Shown here piece by piece: positions 23,932 to 31,692 of a DNA stretch of 64,000 bases. The stretch comes from JAFGGG01 sp964638895 (GTDB lineage: Bacteria > Spirochaetota > Spirochaetia > SZUA-6 > RPPD01), in contig CAZWYY010000002.1 in NCBI GenBank assembly GCA_964638895.1, positions 36,788 to 100,787 of the forward strand, written 5' to 3'. Position numbers and translations under genes: made by a program. The notes beneath the pieces are model-generated. The model ran no database searches. It had not been told where the DNA came from and saw only the letters and a program-made list of their open reading frames with translations. Every line of letters begins with the position of its first letter. The stretch's first letter is position 1.

Positions 23932-24690
23932 ATGTTAAAAAATATCAACAAACTTAATATACCTCCGATAGACCAGGAACGAAAAAAAGAATTAAAATTG
24001 TTTCAAAAGCTTGCCGGAATCAGGTTCAAGAGCGATATGCTCTTGAACCTGGCCTTTGCGCACCGGTCCTATGCCAATGAAATCCCCGGAGAAACAGAGA
24101 ATAATGAAAAGCTTGAGTTTTTGGGAGATTCGGTGCTGGGATTGATAATAAGCGAGAATCTTTTTATTAATTCAGAGGACAAGAACGAAGGGGACCTGGC
24201 GAAAATAAAGTCGTTTGTGGTCAGTGAGGATATTCTGGCAACCGTGGCCAAGCGCATCCGGGTTGATAATTATATCCTGATAGGCAAAGGTGAGGAGTAT
24301 TCCGGGGGCAGAAACAAAAAAACCTTGCTGGCCGATGCCATGGAAGCCATCATAGGCGCCTATTATCTGGATTCTGGTTATGCGCTGGTAAAGGAGTTCG
24401 TACTCCGGCTGCTTCTTCCGGAAATAGACAAGGTGGTGGAAGACCGGCATAAAAAGGATTACAAGAGCCTGCTTCAAGAGTACGTGCAGAAGAAATACAG
24501 GTCGTATCCAAAATATGCCGTGGTTAAAAAAAGCGGGCCGGATCATGACAAGACGTTCGTTATCGAGGTAACAATCAACAACGTGTCCTACGGAAAAGGC
24601 GTGGGGAAAAATAAAAAAGAGGCCGAACAGCAGGCCGCGGGTATGGCCTATAACCGCTTGACGGGCGCGGCTAGCCAAAAAAAGGTTTAA
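23932..24690 (+). CDS. rnc: Ribonuclease III
   Basis: RNase III cleaves double-stranded RNA in rRNA precursor maturation. The catalytic domain holds the signature NEKLEFLGDSVLGLIISENL, with the acidic residues of the active site, and LADAMEAIIGAYYLDSGY. The double-stranded RNA-binding domain is C-terminal (DYKSLLQEYVQKKYRSYPKY, KNKKEAEQQAAGMAYNRL). 252 residues. No strong ribosome binding site is seen. The last 20 bases overlap the convergent cca gene on the other strand. Confidence 0.97.
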   Translation: MLKNINKLNIPPIDQERKKELKLFQKLAGIRFKSDMLLNLAFAHRSYANEIPGETENNEKLEFLGDSVLGLIISENLFINSEDKNEGDLAKIKSFVVSEDILATVAKRIRVDNYILIGKGEEYSGGRNKKTLLADAMEAIIGAYYLDSGYALVKEFVLRLLLPEIDKVVEDRHKKDYKSLLQEYVQKKYRSYPKYAVVKKSGPDHDKTFVIEVTINNVSYGKGVGKNKKEAEQQAAGMAYNRLTGAASQKKV

Positions 24691-26041
24691 GCCTCGTATC
24701 GTAAAAATTTCTGGCAAGCTTCAGTAATGTTTCGCGTGTGTTCTGGGTGGGATCTTCCAGTACGGCTTCCAGCAGAAATTCAAGTATTTGCCCGATCTGT
24801 TCACCGGGCTTGATATCAAGTTCCCGCATTATGTCGTTCCCATTTACGCACAGGTCATTAAGCGACAATACGGTCGCCCCGCTTAGGATATCGTTGATCC
24901 GCTTTTTAAACCTGTCCAAAGACCGTGTATCGGCCGGGCGGTTGCACATGCCGACCTGGTCGGCTTTCCGCAGCATAAACAGATCATCGATATTTTCCCT
25001 TCCCACGCGCTGTAAAAATCTCCTTACGGCGGCGTCGGTCCAAGAATCGTCATAGCCGAACATATGATGCAGGATCAGGTGGTGTACGCCGGTTATAACC
25101 GCGTTGGGAAACTTCAGGCGCTTAAGGATACGTCCGGCGATCTCGCCGGATTTTTTTTCATGCCCGAAAAAGCGCAGCTCACCCTCCGCGTTGCGGGTTT
25201 CGGTAAGCGGCTTTCCGATATCGTGCAGAAGCGCGGCCAGGCGGACCGTAAGGTTGGCGGCCGGCGCGGCGTCGCACGAATAAAGGGAATGAAAGTACAC
25301 GTCAAAGCAATGCATTGTAGGCTGCTTGATATTCCGGCAGGCTTCCAGTTCTGGGATGATGAAATGTAAGAGACCGGTCGTAAAAAGAAGCTGTAAACCA
25401 CGTGAGGGAAGCCGCGTTTCCAGGATCTTTACCAGTTCGTCCCTTACTCTCTCCCCGGATATTTTTTTTATGAGCGCCGCGGTTTGGGCAATACCCAGCA
25501 TGGTGTTTTTCTCAATCACAAAATCAAAGGCACAGGCAAAACGGCAGGCCCGTAACGTCCGTAGGGCGTCCTCTTTGAAACGTTCCAGCGGCTCTCCAAT
25601 GGCCCTGATTATTTTTTTTTCCAGATCCGTCCTGCCGTCAAAGGAGTCAAGCAGCTTCCCTGTAAGAAGGTCATAGGCAAAGGCGTTAATGGTAAAATCG
25701 CGGCGCTTGAGGTCCTCGTATATGTCGGCGGCATACTTTACCTGCGCCGGCCTTCTGAAATCCTCATATCCGCCGTCAATACGGAAGGTGGTCACCTCAA
25801 ACTGATGGGATCTGAACAATACCGTTACCGTACCGTGCTTGATGCCAGTAGGAATAACCCTGGGAAATACCTTCATTACCTGGCGGGGCAGGGCGTCTGT
25901 AGCCAGGTCAAAATCTTTTACCGGTCTGCCCATTAGCAGGTCACGGACCGCGCCGCCCACAAGATAGCATTGAAATCCACTGTGTTTAAACTTGAGTGCG
26001 AACTCCTTGATCTCTTTGGGGAGGCGTATGTGCATATTCAC
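24671..26041 (-). CDS. cca: CCA tRNA nucleotidyltransferase with HD domain
   Basis: Class II nucleotidyltransferase adding CCA to tRNA 3' ends. The head domain has YLVGGAVRDLLMGRPVKDFD with the two catalytic Asp residues in DFDLATD, then RRDFTINAFAYD and the EDALRTLRACRFACAF neck region. An HD domain follows (RLAALLHDIGKPL), so it could also act on 2',3'-cyclic or phosphate ends. Poly(A) polymerase I is the alternative, but neither tRNA-Met gene in this window encodes CCA, so CCA addition is required. The start is GTG at 26041 or ATG six bases inside. 456 residues. Confidence 0.9.
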   Translation of the reverse strand: MNMHIRLPKEIKEFALKFKHSGFQCYLVGGAVRDLLMGRPVKDFDLATDALPRQVMKVFPRVIPTGIKHGTVTVLFRSHQFEVTTFRIDGGYEDFRRPAQVKYAADIYEDLKRRDFTINAFAYDLLTGKLLDSFDGRTDLEKKIIRAIGEPLERFKEDALRTLRACRFACAFDFVIEKNTMLGIAQTAALIKKISGERVRDELVKILETRLPSRGLQLLFTTGLLHFIIPELEACRNIKQPTMHCFDVYFHSLYSCDAAPAANLTVRLAALLHDIGKPLTETRNAEGELRFFGHEKKSGEIAGRILKRLKFPNAVITGVHHLILHHMFGYDDSWTDAAVRRFLQRVGRENIDDLFMLRKADQVGMCNRPADTRSLDRFKKRINDILSGATVLSLNDLCVNGNDIMRELDIKPGEQIGQILEFLLEAVLEDPTQNTRETLLKLARNFYDTRLKPFFG

Positions 26042-26075
26042 AAGGTAGAGTCTTGTGTTGTTCTTGTCAATTGAT

Positions 26076-26119
26076 AAAAAAAGGGCTGTCCGGAATCCCG
26101 GACAGCCCGGCTTTTTTTT
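26076..26119 (-). terminator. Intrinsic terminator after flagellin
   Basis: An 11-bp perfect stem (GGGCTGTCCGG / CCGGACAGCCC, 26083-26108) has a four-base loop. On the minus strand it is followed at once by seven U's (A's at 26076-26082), so it ends flagellin transcription before cca. The other side has eight T's (26112-26119), so it could also act on plus-strand transcripts. Confidence 0.92.
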
Positions 26120-26137
26120 GGTGTTTGAAAAACATGC

Positions 26138-27010
26138 CTAACGGAATAACTGCAGCACAGACTGAGGCTTTGTGTTGGCCTGGGCCAGCATGGCCGTGGC
26201 GGACTGTACCAGGATTTGGTTCTTTACAAAGTCTACCATCTGATTGGCCATATCCGCGTCCCTGATGCGTGATTCGGCGGCCTGCATATTTTCAGCGCCG
26301 GCGTCCAAGCCACGGACAGCGTATTCAAGGCGGTTTTGTGAAGCGCCCAGGTCTGCCCGCTGTTTGCTGACCTTTTTCAAGGCCACATCGATGATTCCGA
26401 TGGCGCGGTTGGCGCTGTCCGGTGTGGACAGTGAGATAAAGGTGGCGTCATGCGGTAAACCGTCCGCACTCTGAATACCAAGACCCTGCGCGGTCATAGT
26501 ACCGATATAGATTCGCTCACGCTGGTCCATATTGGCCCCGATGTGAAACCACATGCTGCCGGTAATCGAGTTCTCTCCCGTAAAACGGGCAAAGCGGCCG
26601 GTCATGAAGTTCATACCGTTGAACTGACCGTGAGAGGCGATCCTGTTTACCTCGTCTACAAGCTGTGACACCTCTACCTGTATCTGCATGCGGTCCTCGT
26701 CCGAATAGATGCCGTTTGAGGACTGGACGGCCAGCTCGCGCAAACGCTGCAGAATATCCTGAGACTCCTGCAGGTAGCCTTCAGCCACCTGGATGAAGGA
26801 GATGCCGTCTTCGGCGTTCATCGAAGCGCGGTGCAGACCACGAATCTGAGAACGCAGTTTCTCGGAAACAGCCAGACCGGAAGCATCGTCACCGGCCCTG
26901 GTGATACGCAGGCCGGATGAGAGTTTTTCCATGTCCTTGTCTAATGATATGCCGTTTTGTTTTAAGTGCCGGAATGCAAACATGGCACTAAGGTTGTGAT
27001 TGATAATCAT
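26138..27010 (-). CDS. flaB: Flagellin FlaB (core filament protein)
   Basis: Flagellin of the spirochaete periplasmic-flagellum core type. The N-terminal D0/D1 part is IINHNLSAMFAFRHLKQNGI with the RITRAGDDASGLAVSEKLRS signature; the C-terminal D1/D0 part ends NQILVQSATAMLAQANTKPQ. The short centre lacks a long variable D2/D3, as usual for FlaB. The frame is open further upstream, but the ATG at 27010 matches the family start and follows AAGGAGG. It gives 290 residues. The leader contains a sigma28 promoter and two CsrA-type hairpins, listed separately. Confidence 0.97.
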   Translation of the reverse strand: MIINHNLSAMFAFRHLKQNGISLDKDMEKLSSGLRITRAGDDASGLAVSEKLRSQIRGLHRASMNAEDGISFIQVAEGYLQESQDILQRLRELAVQSSNGIYSDEDRMQIQVEVSQLVDEVNRIASHGQFNGMNFMTGRFARFTGENSITGSMWFHIGANMDQRERIYIGTMTAQGLGIQSADGLPHDATFISLSTPDSANRAIGIIDVALKKVSKQRADLGASQNRLEYAVRGLDAGAENMQAAESRIRDADMANQMVDFVKNQILVQSATAMLAQANTKPQSVLQLFR

Positions 27011-27011
27011 A

Positions 27012-27027
27012 CAATCCTCCTTGATTG
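27012..27027 (-). promoter_or_regulatory. Putative CsrA-binding hairpin covering the flaB ribosome binding site
   Basis: On the minus strand CAATC and GATTG form a 5-bp stem around the loop AAGGAG, which is the ribosome binding site itself. The CAAGGA core fits the A-N-GGA loop rule for CsrA sites. A bound CsrA would block translation initiation. The placement equals the second CsrA site of the Bacillus hag leader. Confidence 0.65.
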
Positions 27028-27033
27028 TTATCC

Positions 27034-27051
27034 CCGGACATCCTTGTCCGG
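27034..27051 (-). promoter_or_regulatory. Putative high-affinity CsrA-binding hairpin in the flaB leader
   Basis: On the minus strand CCGGACA and TGTCCGG pair in a 7-bp stem with the loop AGGA. The core ACAAGGATGT matches the published CsrA consensus (RUACARGGAUGU) at ten consecutive positions. It lies about 7 bases upstream of the second hairpin, close enough for one CsrA dimer to bridge both. Confidence 0.75.
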
Positions 27052-27065
27052 TATGCCTACTTTGA

Positions 27066-27092
27066 TGGTCGGAAAAAAAACAGGCTGCTTTA
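27066..27092 (-). promoter_or_regulatory. Sigma28-type promoter of flaB
   Basis: Read on the minus strand: TAAAGCAG (27092-27085), an 11-base spacer, then TCCGACCA (27073-27066). The flagellar sigma consensus is TAAAGTTT-N11-GCCGATAA; TAAAG, CCGA and the last A are kept. The leader from the predicted start (near 27059) is about 50 bases, just long enough to hold both CsrA hairpins. Confidence 0.75.
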
Positions 27093-27128
27093 GTCATTAA
27101 AATAAAAAGTAAGGAAAAGAGAGGATGG

Positions 27129-27157
27129 TTGTGTATTTGCGGGTGATATGCTACTAT
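27129..27157 (+). promoter_or_regulatory. Promoter of the 27182 orphan gene
   Basis: TTGTGT (27129-27134) and TACTAT (27152-27157) at 17-base spacing, 24 bases before the ATG. It is divergent from the flaB promoter with about 35 bases between them. Confidence 0.45.
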
Positions 27158-27181
27158 TGTAAATGATTCGTGGTGAAGTAA

Positions 27182-28978
27182 ATGAATAAAAAATCACGTC
27201 TGAGGGAATTGTCAAGCAATCTCACGGAAAAAGAACGAAAAGACCTACTGGAAAAGATATATAATAGCCAGAAAACCGAGGAACAGGAATATATAGTTCC
27301 CGTGGAAATCGAGGATGATGAAAGAAGCAGGATTATCCGTTCGGAAATACGGCAACTTCCGTGGTGGAAAAAGTTTCTACTTTGGCTGCAGGTTGTCTTA
27401 AGCGGTAAGGATAAGGAAAAACTTTTCCTTGCCATGAAGATCAAGGATTTAAAAAAGAATATCAAACGGTTAAACCCCGGATTAACGGGGTTTGAAACGA
27501 GGGATTTGTCTGCAAAGTTCGCACAGCACCTGTATGACCTGTACAGCAGCGTTTTTTCATTGATTGATGTGTACTATAATTTTACCGGCAAACTCGAATT
27601 CAAGGAACAGTTGGTAATTCGCCTGGTTGAGAAAAATTACGAGAACGCCAAGGATTCAATAGAGGATTTTTTTAATCTGGAAGATATGGAAGACTCATAC
27701 GCCCAGACGGGCAGGGAGAGACTGGAGAAACAGTTTTATAAGCGTTTGGATGGTTATTTAAAATCCATTCCTTCAAAGGTGTTCACTATGGTAGAGAATG
27801 AAATCAAGCCGGTTTTTTGCTTAAAGAATATTGTGCTTTTTCATTACCGGGAACTGTTCAATTTTTTCAGTTACCTCCTTCCCCCGGACGCGCTTGATAA
27901 AAAATATCCCTTTTTTAAAAGCGCGCCCGCGCTTATCATTCTTGATCACCTGGAAAGATTATACTATGCCTTGTTTTTTGCGCTTTCCAACCTGGAAAAC
28001 GGTTCTCTCCTAAGCGATGAGTTGTTATATTATTTGGTTCTTCTGCAGAACAATCTGAATCCGGATACCGATGTTGAGGAAAACGGCCAGCTTTCAGTCA
28101 AACTGGAACAGGAAAAATCAACCCTGGGCGGGGGCTTTTTGAAGCTTATTTCCGAGGTGACAAAGTTCAACAATGCCATACCGCTTTTGGATCTGATAAA
28201 ATATTTCCGAAAAGATCCGTACTATCGCCTGAAATTTTACCTGCCCGCCTTTCCCGTTAAGAATATTTATTTCACGGCCTGTAAACGGAAAATCGAATCT
28301 CAATTGCACAGCAGGCTGCAGCTTATCAAAGAACGGGTGATCAGCCGCAAGATTGACGATCTGTTCGGCGCCCAAAGCATTATTCCGCTGCGCTATTATA
28401 CGGAGGACCGGGAGGAGCTGTTTACCCGGCTGGGGCTGCCGTTTTTTTCAAGGACAAAATCGCTGACCCTTTTATATAACTATATAAAACAGATTTACAA
28501 GGATGTTATTCAGGATATCCTACAGCTTATAAACGATTATTTTTTTGCGCAGAGCAAGCGCAATCAACAGAAACTGCTGTCGTTTGCCTCCGCCCTGGAG
28601 GAACTTGAGGACAACATTTTGCATTTTGACAGAGCGCTTTCGCCCGATGAGGAGGACGGGAAGACACTTTTACGCCTGCGTTACAATATTGCCTCCGATC
28701 TGTCCCATCAAAAGATGTATAAAGGTATTATTACCGAAAAAGACAAAGAGGCGGCCGCCATGGTGGAAAAGGGAATCGAATGCCTTGGCGGAATCAAGAC
28801 CATATTCGATGAGATACTCAATACGCCGGTGGAAAACACCAAGTTCACCCTGAAAACACTTAAGACGTATCGGGCAAAAAATTATACGCTGGAACAGCTG
28901 CTGTTGACGGTTATAAACAGCATCAACGATTTTTCAGGAGTGCTGCATCAGGTTGTGGAGATGGAAAAAGGAAGGTGA
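27182..28978 (+). CDS. Large helical orphan protein (DUF5312-like), unknown function
   Basis: 598 residues, mostly alpha-helical, with basic and acidic residues interspersed. The N-terminus is KSRLRELSSNLTEKERKDLL, then PWWKKFLLWLQVVLSGKDKE, a short hydrophobic patch, and long helices throughout. No signal peptide, no clear transmembrane segment and no catalytic motif are visible. The general look is that of the spirochaete family DUF5312, but I recall this only from overall pattern. It is divergent from flaB and its last 31 bases overlap the convergent HIT gene. Confidence 0.7.
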   Translation: MNKKSRLRELSSNLTEKERKDLLEKIYNSQKTEEQEYIVPVEIEDDERSRIIRSEIRQLPWWKKFLLWLQVVLSGKDKEKLFLAMKIKDLKKNIKRLNPGLTGFETRDLSAKFAQHLYDLYSSVFSLIDVYYNFTGKLEFKEQLVIRLVEKNYENAKDSIEDFFNLEDMEDSYAQTGRERLEKQFYKRLDGYLKSIPSKVFTMVENEIKPVFCLKNIVLFHYRELFNFFSYLLPPDALDKKYPFFKSAPALIILDHLERLYYALFFALSNLENGSLLSDELLYYLVLLQNNLNPDTDVEENGQLSVKLEQEKSTLGGGFLKLISEVTKFNNAIPLLDLIKYFRKDPYYRLKFYLPAFPVKNIYFTACKRKIESQLHSRLQLIKERVISRKIDDLFGAQSIIPLRYYTEDREELFTRLGLPFFSRTKSLTLLYNYIKQIYKDVIQDILQLINDYFFAQSKRNQQKLLSFASALEELEDNILHFDRALSPDEEDGKTLLRLRYNIASDLSHQKMYKGIITEKDKEAAAMVEKGIECLGGIKTIFDEILNTPVENTKFTLKTLKTYRAKNYTLEQLLLTVINSINDFSGVLHQVVEMEKGR

Positions 28979-29451
28979 GTAATACGCTCCCTTATTTTTT
29001 TGGCGGTATCAAGCGGATTTTCCACCAGGACGCGCTTTCCGGCTATCAGGTCTGAGATGCCCACCTCATGCGGATAGCGGGGAATGATGTGCAGGTGTAT
29101 GTGCTTTATCGACGCCCCCGCCTCAAGACCCATATTATAGCCGATGTTGTAACCGCGCGGATTATGAGTGTAATCCAGAACATTCAAAAAGTAATTGGTA
29201 AGCTCATTCAGGTAGGTAATTTCTTCCCGCGTAAACAGTCTGATATCCTCTATATGCTTCCTGGGAAAGATAAGCAGGTGCCCCGGGTTATAGGGATAAA
29301 GGTTAAGACTCACCACAAACAGGCGATCGTGGTAAACCGTTAAATCGGCCTTGGCCGGGTTTTTCCTTACAAGATCACAGAGAATACAGCCGCCTTTTTT
29401 AACGCGCACATACGCCAGTTTTTCAAAATTAAAAAAATATCCCTTACTCAA
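28948..29451 (-). CDS. HIT-family hydrolase (Ap4A phosphorylase-like)
   Basis: 167 residues. The histidine triad is IKHIHLHIIPRYP (H-x-H-x-H), and the N-terminal segment GGCILCDLVRKNPAKADLTV carries the C-x2-C typical of the Ap4A-phosphorylase-like subgroup. NPGHLLIFPRKHIEDI is also conserved. The protein probably cleaves a nucleotide-phosphate bond; the exact substrate cannot be read from the sequence. It lies just downstream of the SPFH-like gene on the same strand, three bases from its stop. Confidence 0.9.
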   Translation of the reverse strand: MSKGYFFNFEKLAYVRVKKGGCILCDLVRKNPAKADLTVYHDRLFVVSLNLYPYNPGHLLIFPRKHIEDIRLFTREEITYLNELTNYFLNVLDYTHNPRGYNIGYNMGLEAGASIKHIHLHIIPRYPHEVGISDLIAGKRVLVENPLDTAKKIRERITHLPFSISTT

Positions 29452-29454
29452 AGC

Positions 29455-30324
29455 TTATTCCGTTTTTTGAAACAGCTCGCCGGAAGGTACCTTCAACAAC
29501 TCCTGCCCGGAAAGTTTTTCTATAAAAAGGTATTTTAGCAGGATGGGGTATTTGTTAAGCAGTTCGCCGTAATCCTTGAGTTGATTGAGCCTGAGTTCCG
29601 ACCGTTGCAGGTCAAGGTCGGTCTGACTGATAGTGGTTTTCTGTTTTTCGATGAGCTGCATCTGATAGTTCGCGCGCGCTTTCAGGATTTCCAGGTAATC
29701 CGCCTTCATAAGCAGGTAAAGCTCAGGGTCCGGCAGTTTCAGGGGCGCAACCGGCGTTGCCCGGATGATTCGGAGGTCCGGGTGATTCTCCTGCAGGGAG
29801 GAAACCAGCCGCTTCTCCAGACCAGGGAGGTTGATCAATAACTTCAGTTCATCCTCGGTTTTCAAAGAGAACAGAAAGGTATAAATCTCGCCGGTAAGGG
29901 AAGACTCCTCGGATTTATACCATGTATCAAGGGTTTCGGGCGTAAGACCCTGGTCTTTTACCAGAGAGACCAGGTGGTTTTCATTAAAGCGGAAGGCAAG
30001 TTCCACCTGTATTGAGAATGAGAAGTCGGCGTTTTTTTCCAGTTGGGAGTATACGCCGGCCGAAGGGAACTCACCGGTTGATTTGACGGTGGTTTTATAC
30101 ACATCGTTTCTGAACGCGTAAATCGTCATGTTCGTGGGAATGATGTTCTGCCATCTCCAGACAAAATCCCCACCGGGGGTGATAATGGTTGCGTCATAGC
30201 CGTTTGTTTTACTGACCAAAACACCGTACGCGTTCGCCGGCACGAAAAGGTTTATCCATCCGAAGACAAAACATACGCCGCCTAGTATTATAAGGATAAT
30301 CAGGATAATTATGAATTTTCTCAT
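29455..30324 (-). CDS. SPFH/band 7-like membrane protein
   Basis: 289 residues from the ATG at 30324 (an upstream in-frame ATG exists, but a CGAGG site supports this one). A single N-terminal transmembrane helix (FIIILIILIILGGVCFVFGW) is followed by a band-7-like domain (NAYGVLVSKTNGYDATIITP, FSIQVELAFRFNENHLVSLV) and a C-terminal coiled coil (KARANYQMQLIEKQKTTISQ). Such proteins usually form membrane-bound oligomeric rafts. No protease partner lies beside it. The HIT gene follows. Confidence 0.68.
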   Translation of the reverse strand: MRKFIIILIILIILGGVCFVFGWINLFVPANAYGVLVSKTNGYDATIITPGGDFVWRWQNIIPTNMTIYAFRNDVYKTTVKSTGEFPSAGVYSQLEKNADFSFSIQVELAFRFNENHLVSLVKDQGLTPETLDTWYKSEESSLTGEIYTFLFSLKTEDELKLLINLPGLEKRLVSSLQENHPDLRIIRATPVAPLKLPDPELYLLMKADYLEILKARANYQMQLIEKQKTTISQTDLDLQRSELRLNQLKDYGELLNKYPILLKYLFIEKLSGQELLKVPSGELFQKTE

Positions 30325-30344
30325 GTCAACCTCGTTGTCTGTAT

Positions 30345-30372
30345 ATAATAAAATATATTCATAAAATAGCAA
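30345..30372 (-). promoter_or_regulatory. Candidate promoter of the SPFH-like gene
   Basis: On the minus strand TTGCTA (30372-30367) and TATTAT (30350-30345) are separated by 16 bases, ending about 20 bases before the ATG. The region is AT-rich, so the match is only moderately meaningful. Confidence 0.4.
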
Positions 30373-30397
30373 TATCCAATCATAAAAAACAAAGGGT

Positions 30398-30727
30398 TTA
30401 CATCAAGGCGGTCAAAGCCTTGACACTGAACAGTAGTACCAGGGCAAAGGCAACCGAAACCGTACAAAGGATAAACTTGCTCAAAACGATTTTTTTGTTC
30501 TTAACGGTAAATATTATGGTTAAAAAAAGATAGTAAAGACCGAAAAGACAGTGAAGTATCAAAAACACATTCAGGATCTGCAGAATAAAAATCTGTGTTG
30601 TATCCAGAAAATATTGATAGTTCCCTATCAGGTAGAGTATAAACAGAAACATATAGTAGGTAAACGTAAACAGCGTTGCCTTGCTTGTTACCGCGTAAAG
30701 CAGATTTAGGGTAGATTGGCGTTGCAT
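30398..30727 (-). CDS. Small membrane protein, unknown function
   Basis: About 109 residues with three hydrophobic segments (TFTYYMFLFILYLIGNYQYF, IFILQILNVFLILHCLFGLY, ILCTVSVAFALVLLFSVKAL). No recognisable family. The start could be the ATG at 30727 or a TTG nine bases upstream (30736); neither has a good ribosome binding site. It lies upstream of the SPFH-like gene on the same strand, with about 70 bases between them holding a candidate promoter. Confidence 0.55.
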   Translation of the reverse strand: MQRQSTLNLLYAVTSKATLFTFTYYMFLFILYLIGNYQYFLDTTQIFILQILNVFLILHCLFGLYYLFLTIIFTVKNKKIVLSKFILCTVSVAFALVLLFSVKALTALM

Positions 30728-30782
30728 CTTAAACAATACTATACTATATTAATAAATAAGTCATCACACATAAGGCACTAAA

Positions 30783-31682
30783 ATGATCCTGATGGAAACG
30801 CAGACCCATCACAGTATGCTGATAGAAAAATACTGCCGTCCCCTAAAACCCCTGGCTACGGAGATTAAAGCCCGCGTCAGACCGCTTAAACATATACGTG
30901 TGCTGGTCTGTGATATTTACGGTACGCTGCTTATCTCCGCCTCGGGCGACATCGGCGCCACCGAACCGGAGACCCGAAACTCCGTACTGCGTAATGTGCT
31001 TACGCAGTACGGAATTGTTCCCGGAGGCGAGCATACGGGATACCTGGAGGCGGACCCGCTTGCGCTGGAAATTAGATCCGCGCACCGGAGGTTGAAGCTG
31101 GGGGGCCGGGAGTACCCTGAGGTTGAGATTCGTGTTATTTGGAAGACGGTGCTGGACAGGCTGGGCGTGCCTTATGATCGGGCGCTTGTTGAGAAGATCG
31201 CGCTGGCCTATGAGCTGCAGACAAACCCCGTGTGGCCCATGCCCGGGTTAGCCCAGGTTCTCTCCAGGCTTCAGCGGAATAATATCATTTTGGGAATTGT
31301 CTCCAATGCCCAGTTTTATACCCCGCTTTTGTTTAAAGGGTTGCTGCACCGGGAGCTGACGGAACTGGGGTTCAAGCCGGATCTTACGGTATTTTCATAT
31401 AGAGAGGCTTGCGCCAAACCGTCACCCAGGTTGTTTCAGGCCCTGCTCCCGCCGCTGAAGGAGCATTACGGGCTTGATCCGTCACAGGTGCTTTATCTCG
31501 GCAACGACATGCTGAACGATATTCTCCCGGCACTGGAATGCGGGTTTAAAACGGCGCTTTTTGCCGGAGACGCGCGGTCGTTACGCCTTCGCGGGGATGT
31601 ACCCGCCTGCGCGGGCCTTAAACCCAATGTCACGCTGACTGATTTGAAACAGCTTATACGGGTGATTCTCCCGCAGGGGTGA
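30783..31682 (+). CDS. HAD-superfamily hydrolase
   Basis: 299 residues. Motif I is LVCDIYGTLL; the second Asp of the phosphatase D-x-D motif is Tyr, as in haloacid dehalogenases and some phosphatase relatives. Motif II is GIVSNAQF, motif III has CAKPSPRLF with the Lys, and motif IV is LYLGNDMLNDILPAL. An N-terminal 40-residue extension precedes motif I. The exact substrate is unknown. The following gene starts 10 bases later on the same strand. Confidence 0.85.
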   Translation: MILMETQTHHSMLIEKYCRPLKPLATEIKARVRPLKHIRVLVCDIYGTLLISASGDIGATEPETRNSVLRNVLTQYGIVPGGEHTGYLEADPLALEIRSAHRRLKLGGREYPEVEIRVIWKTVLDRLGVPYDRALVEKIALAYELQTNPVWPMPGLAQVLSRLQRNNIILGIVSNAQFYTPLLFKGLLHRELTELGFKPDLTVFSYREACAKPSPRLFQALLPPLKEHYGLDPSQVLYLGNDMLNDILPALECGFKTALFAGDARSLRLRGDVPACAGLKPNVTLTDLKQLIRVILPQG

Positions 31683-31692
31683 AGGGGAGTAC

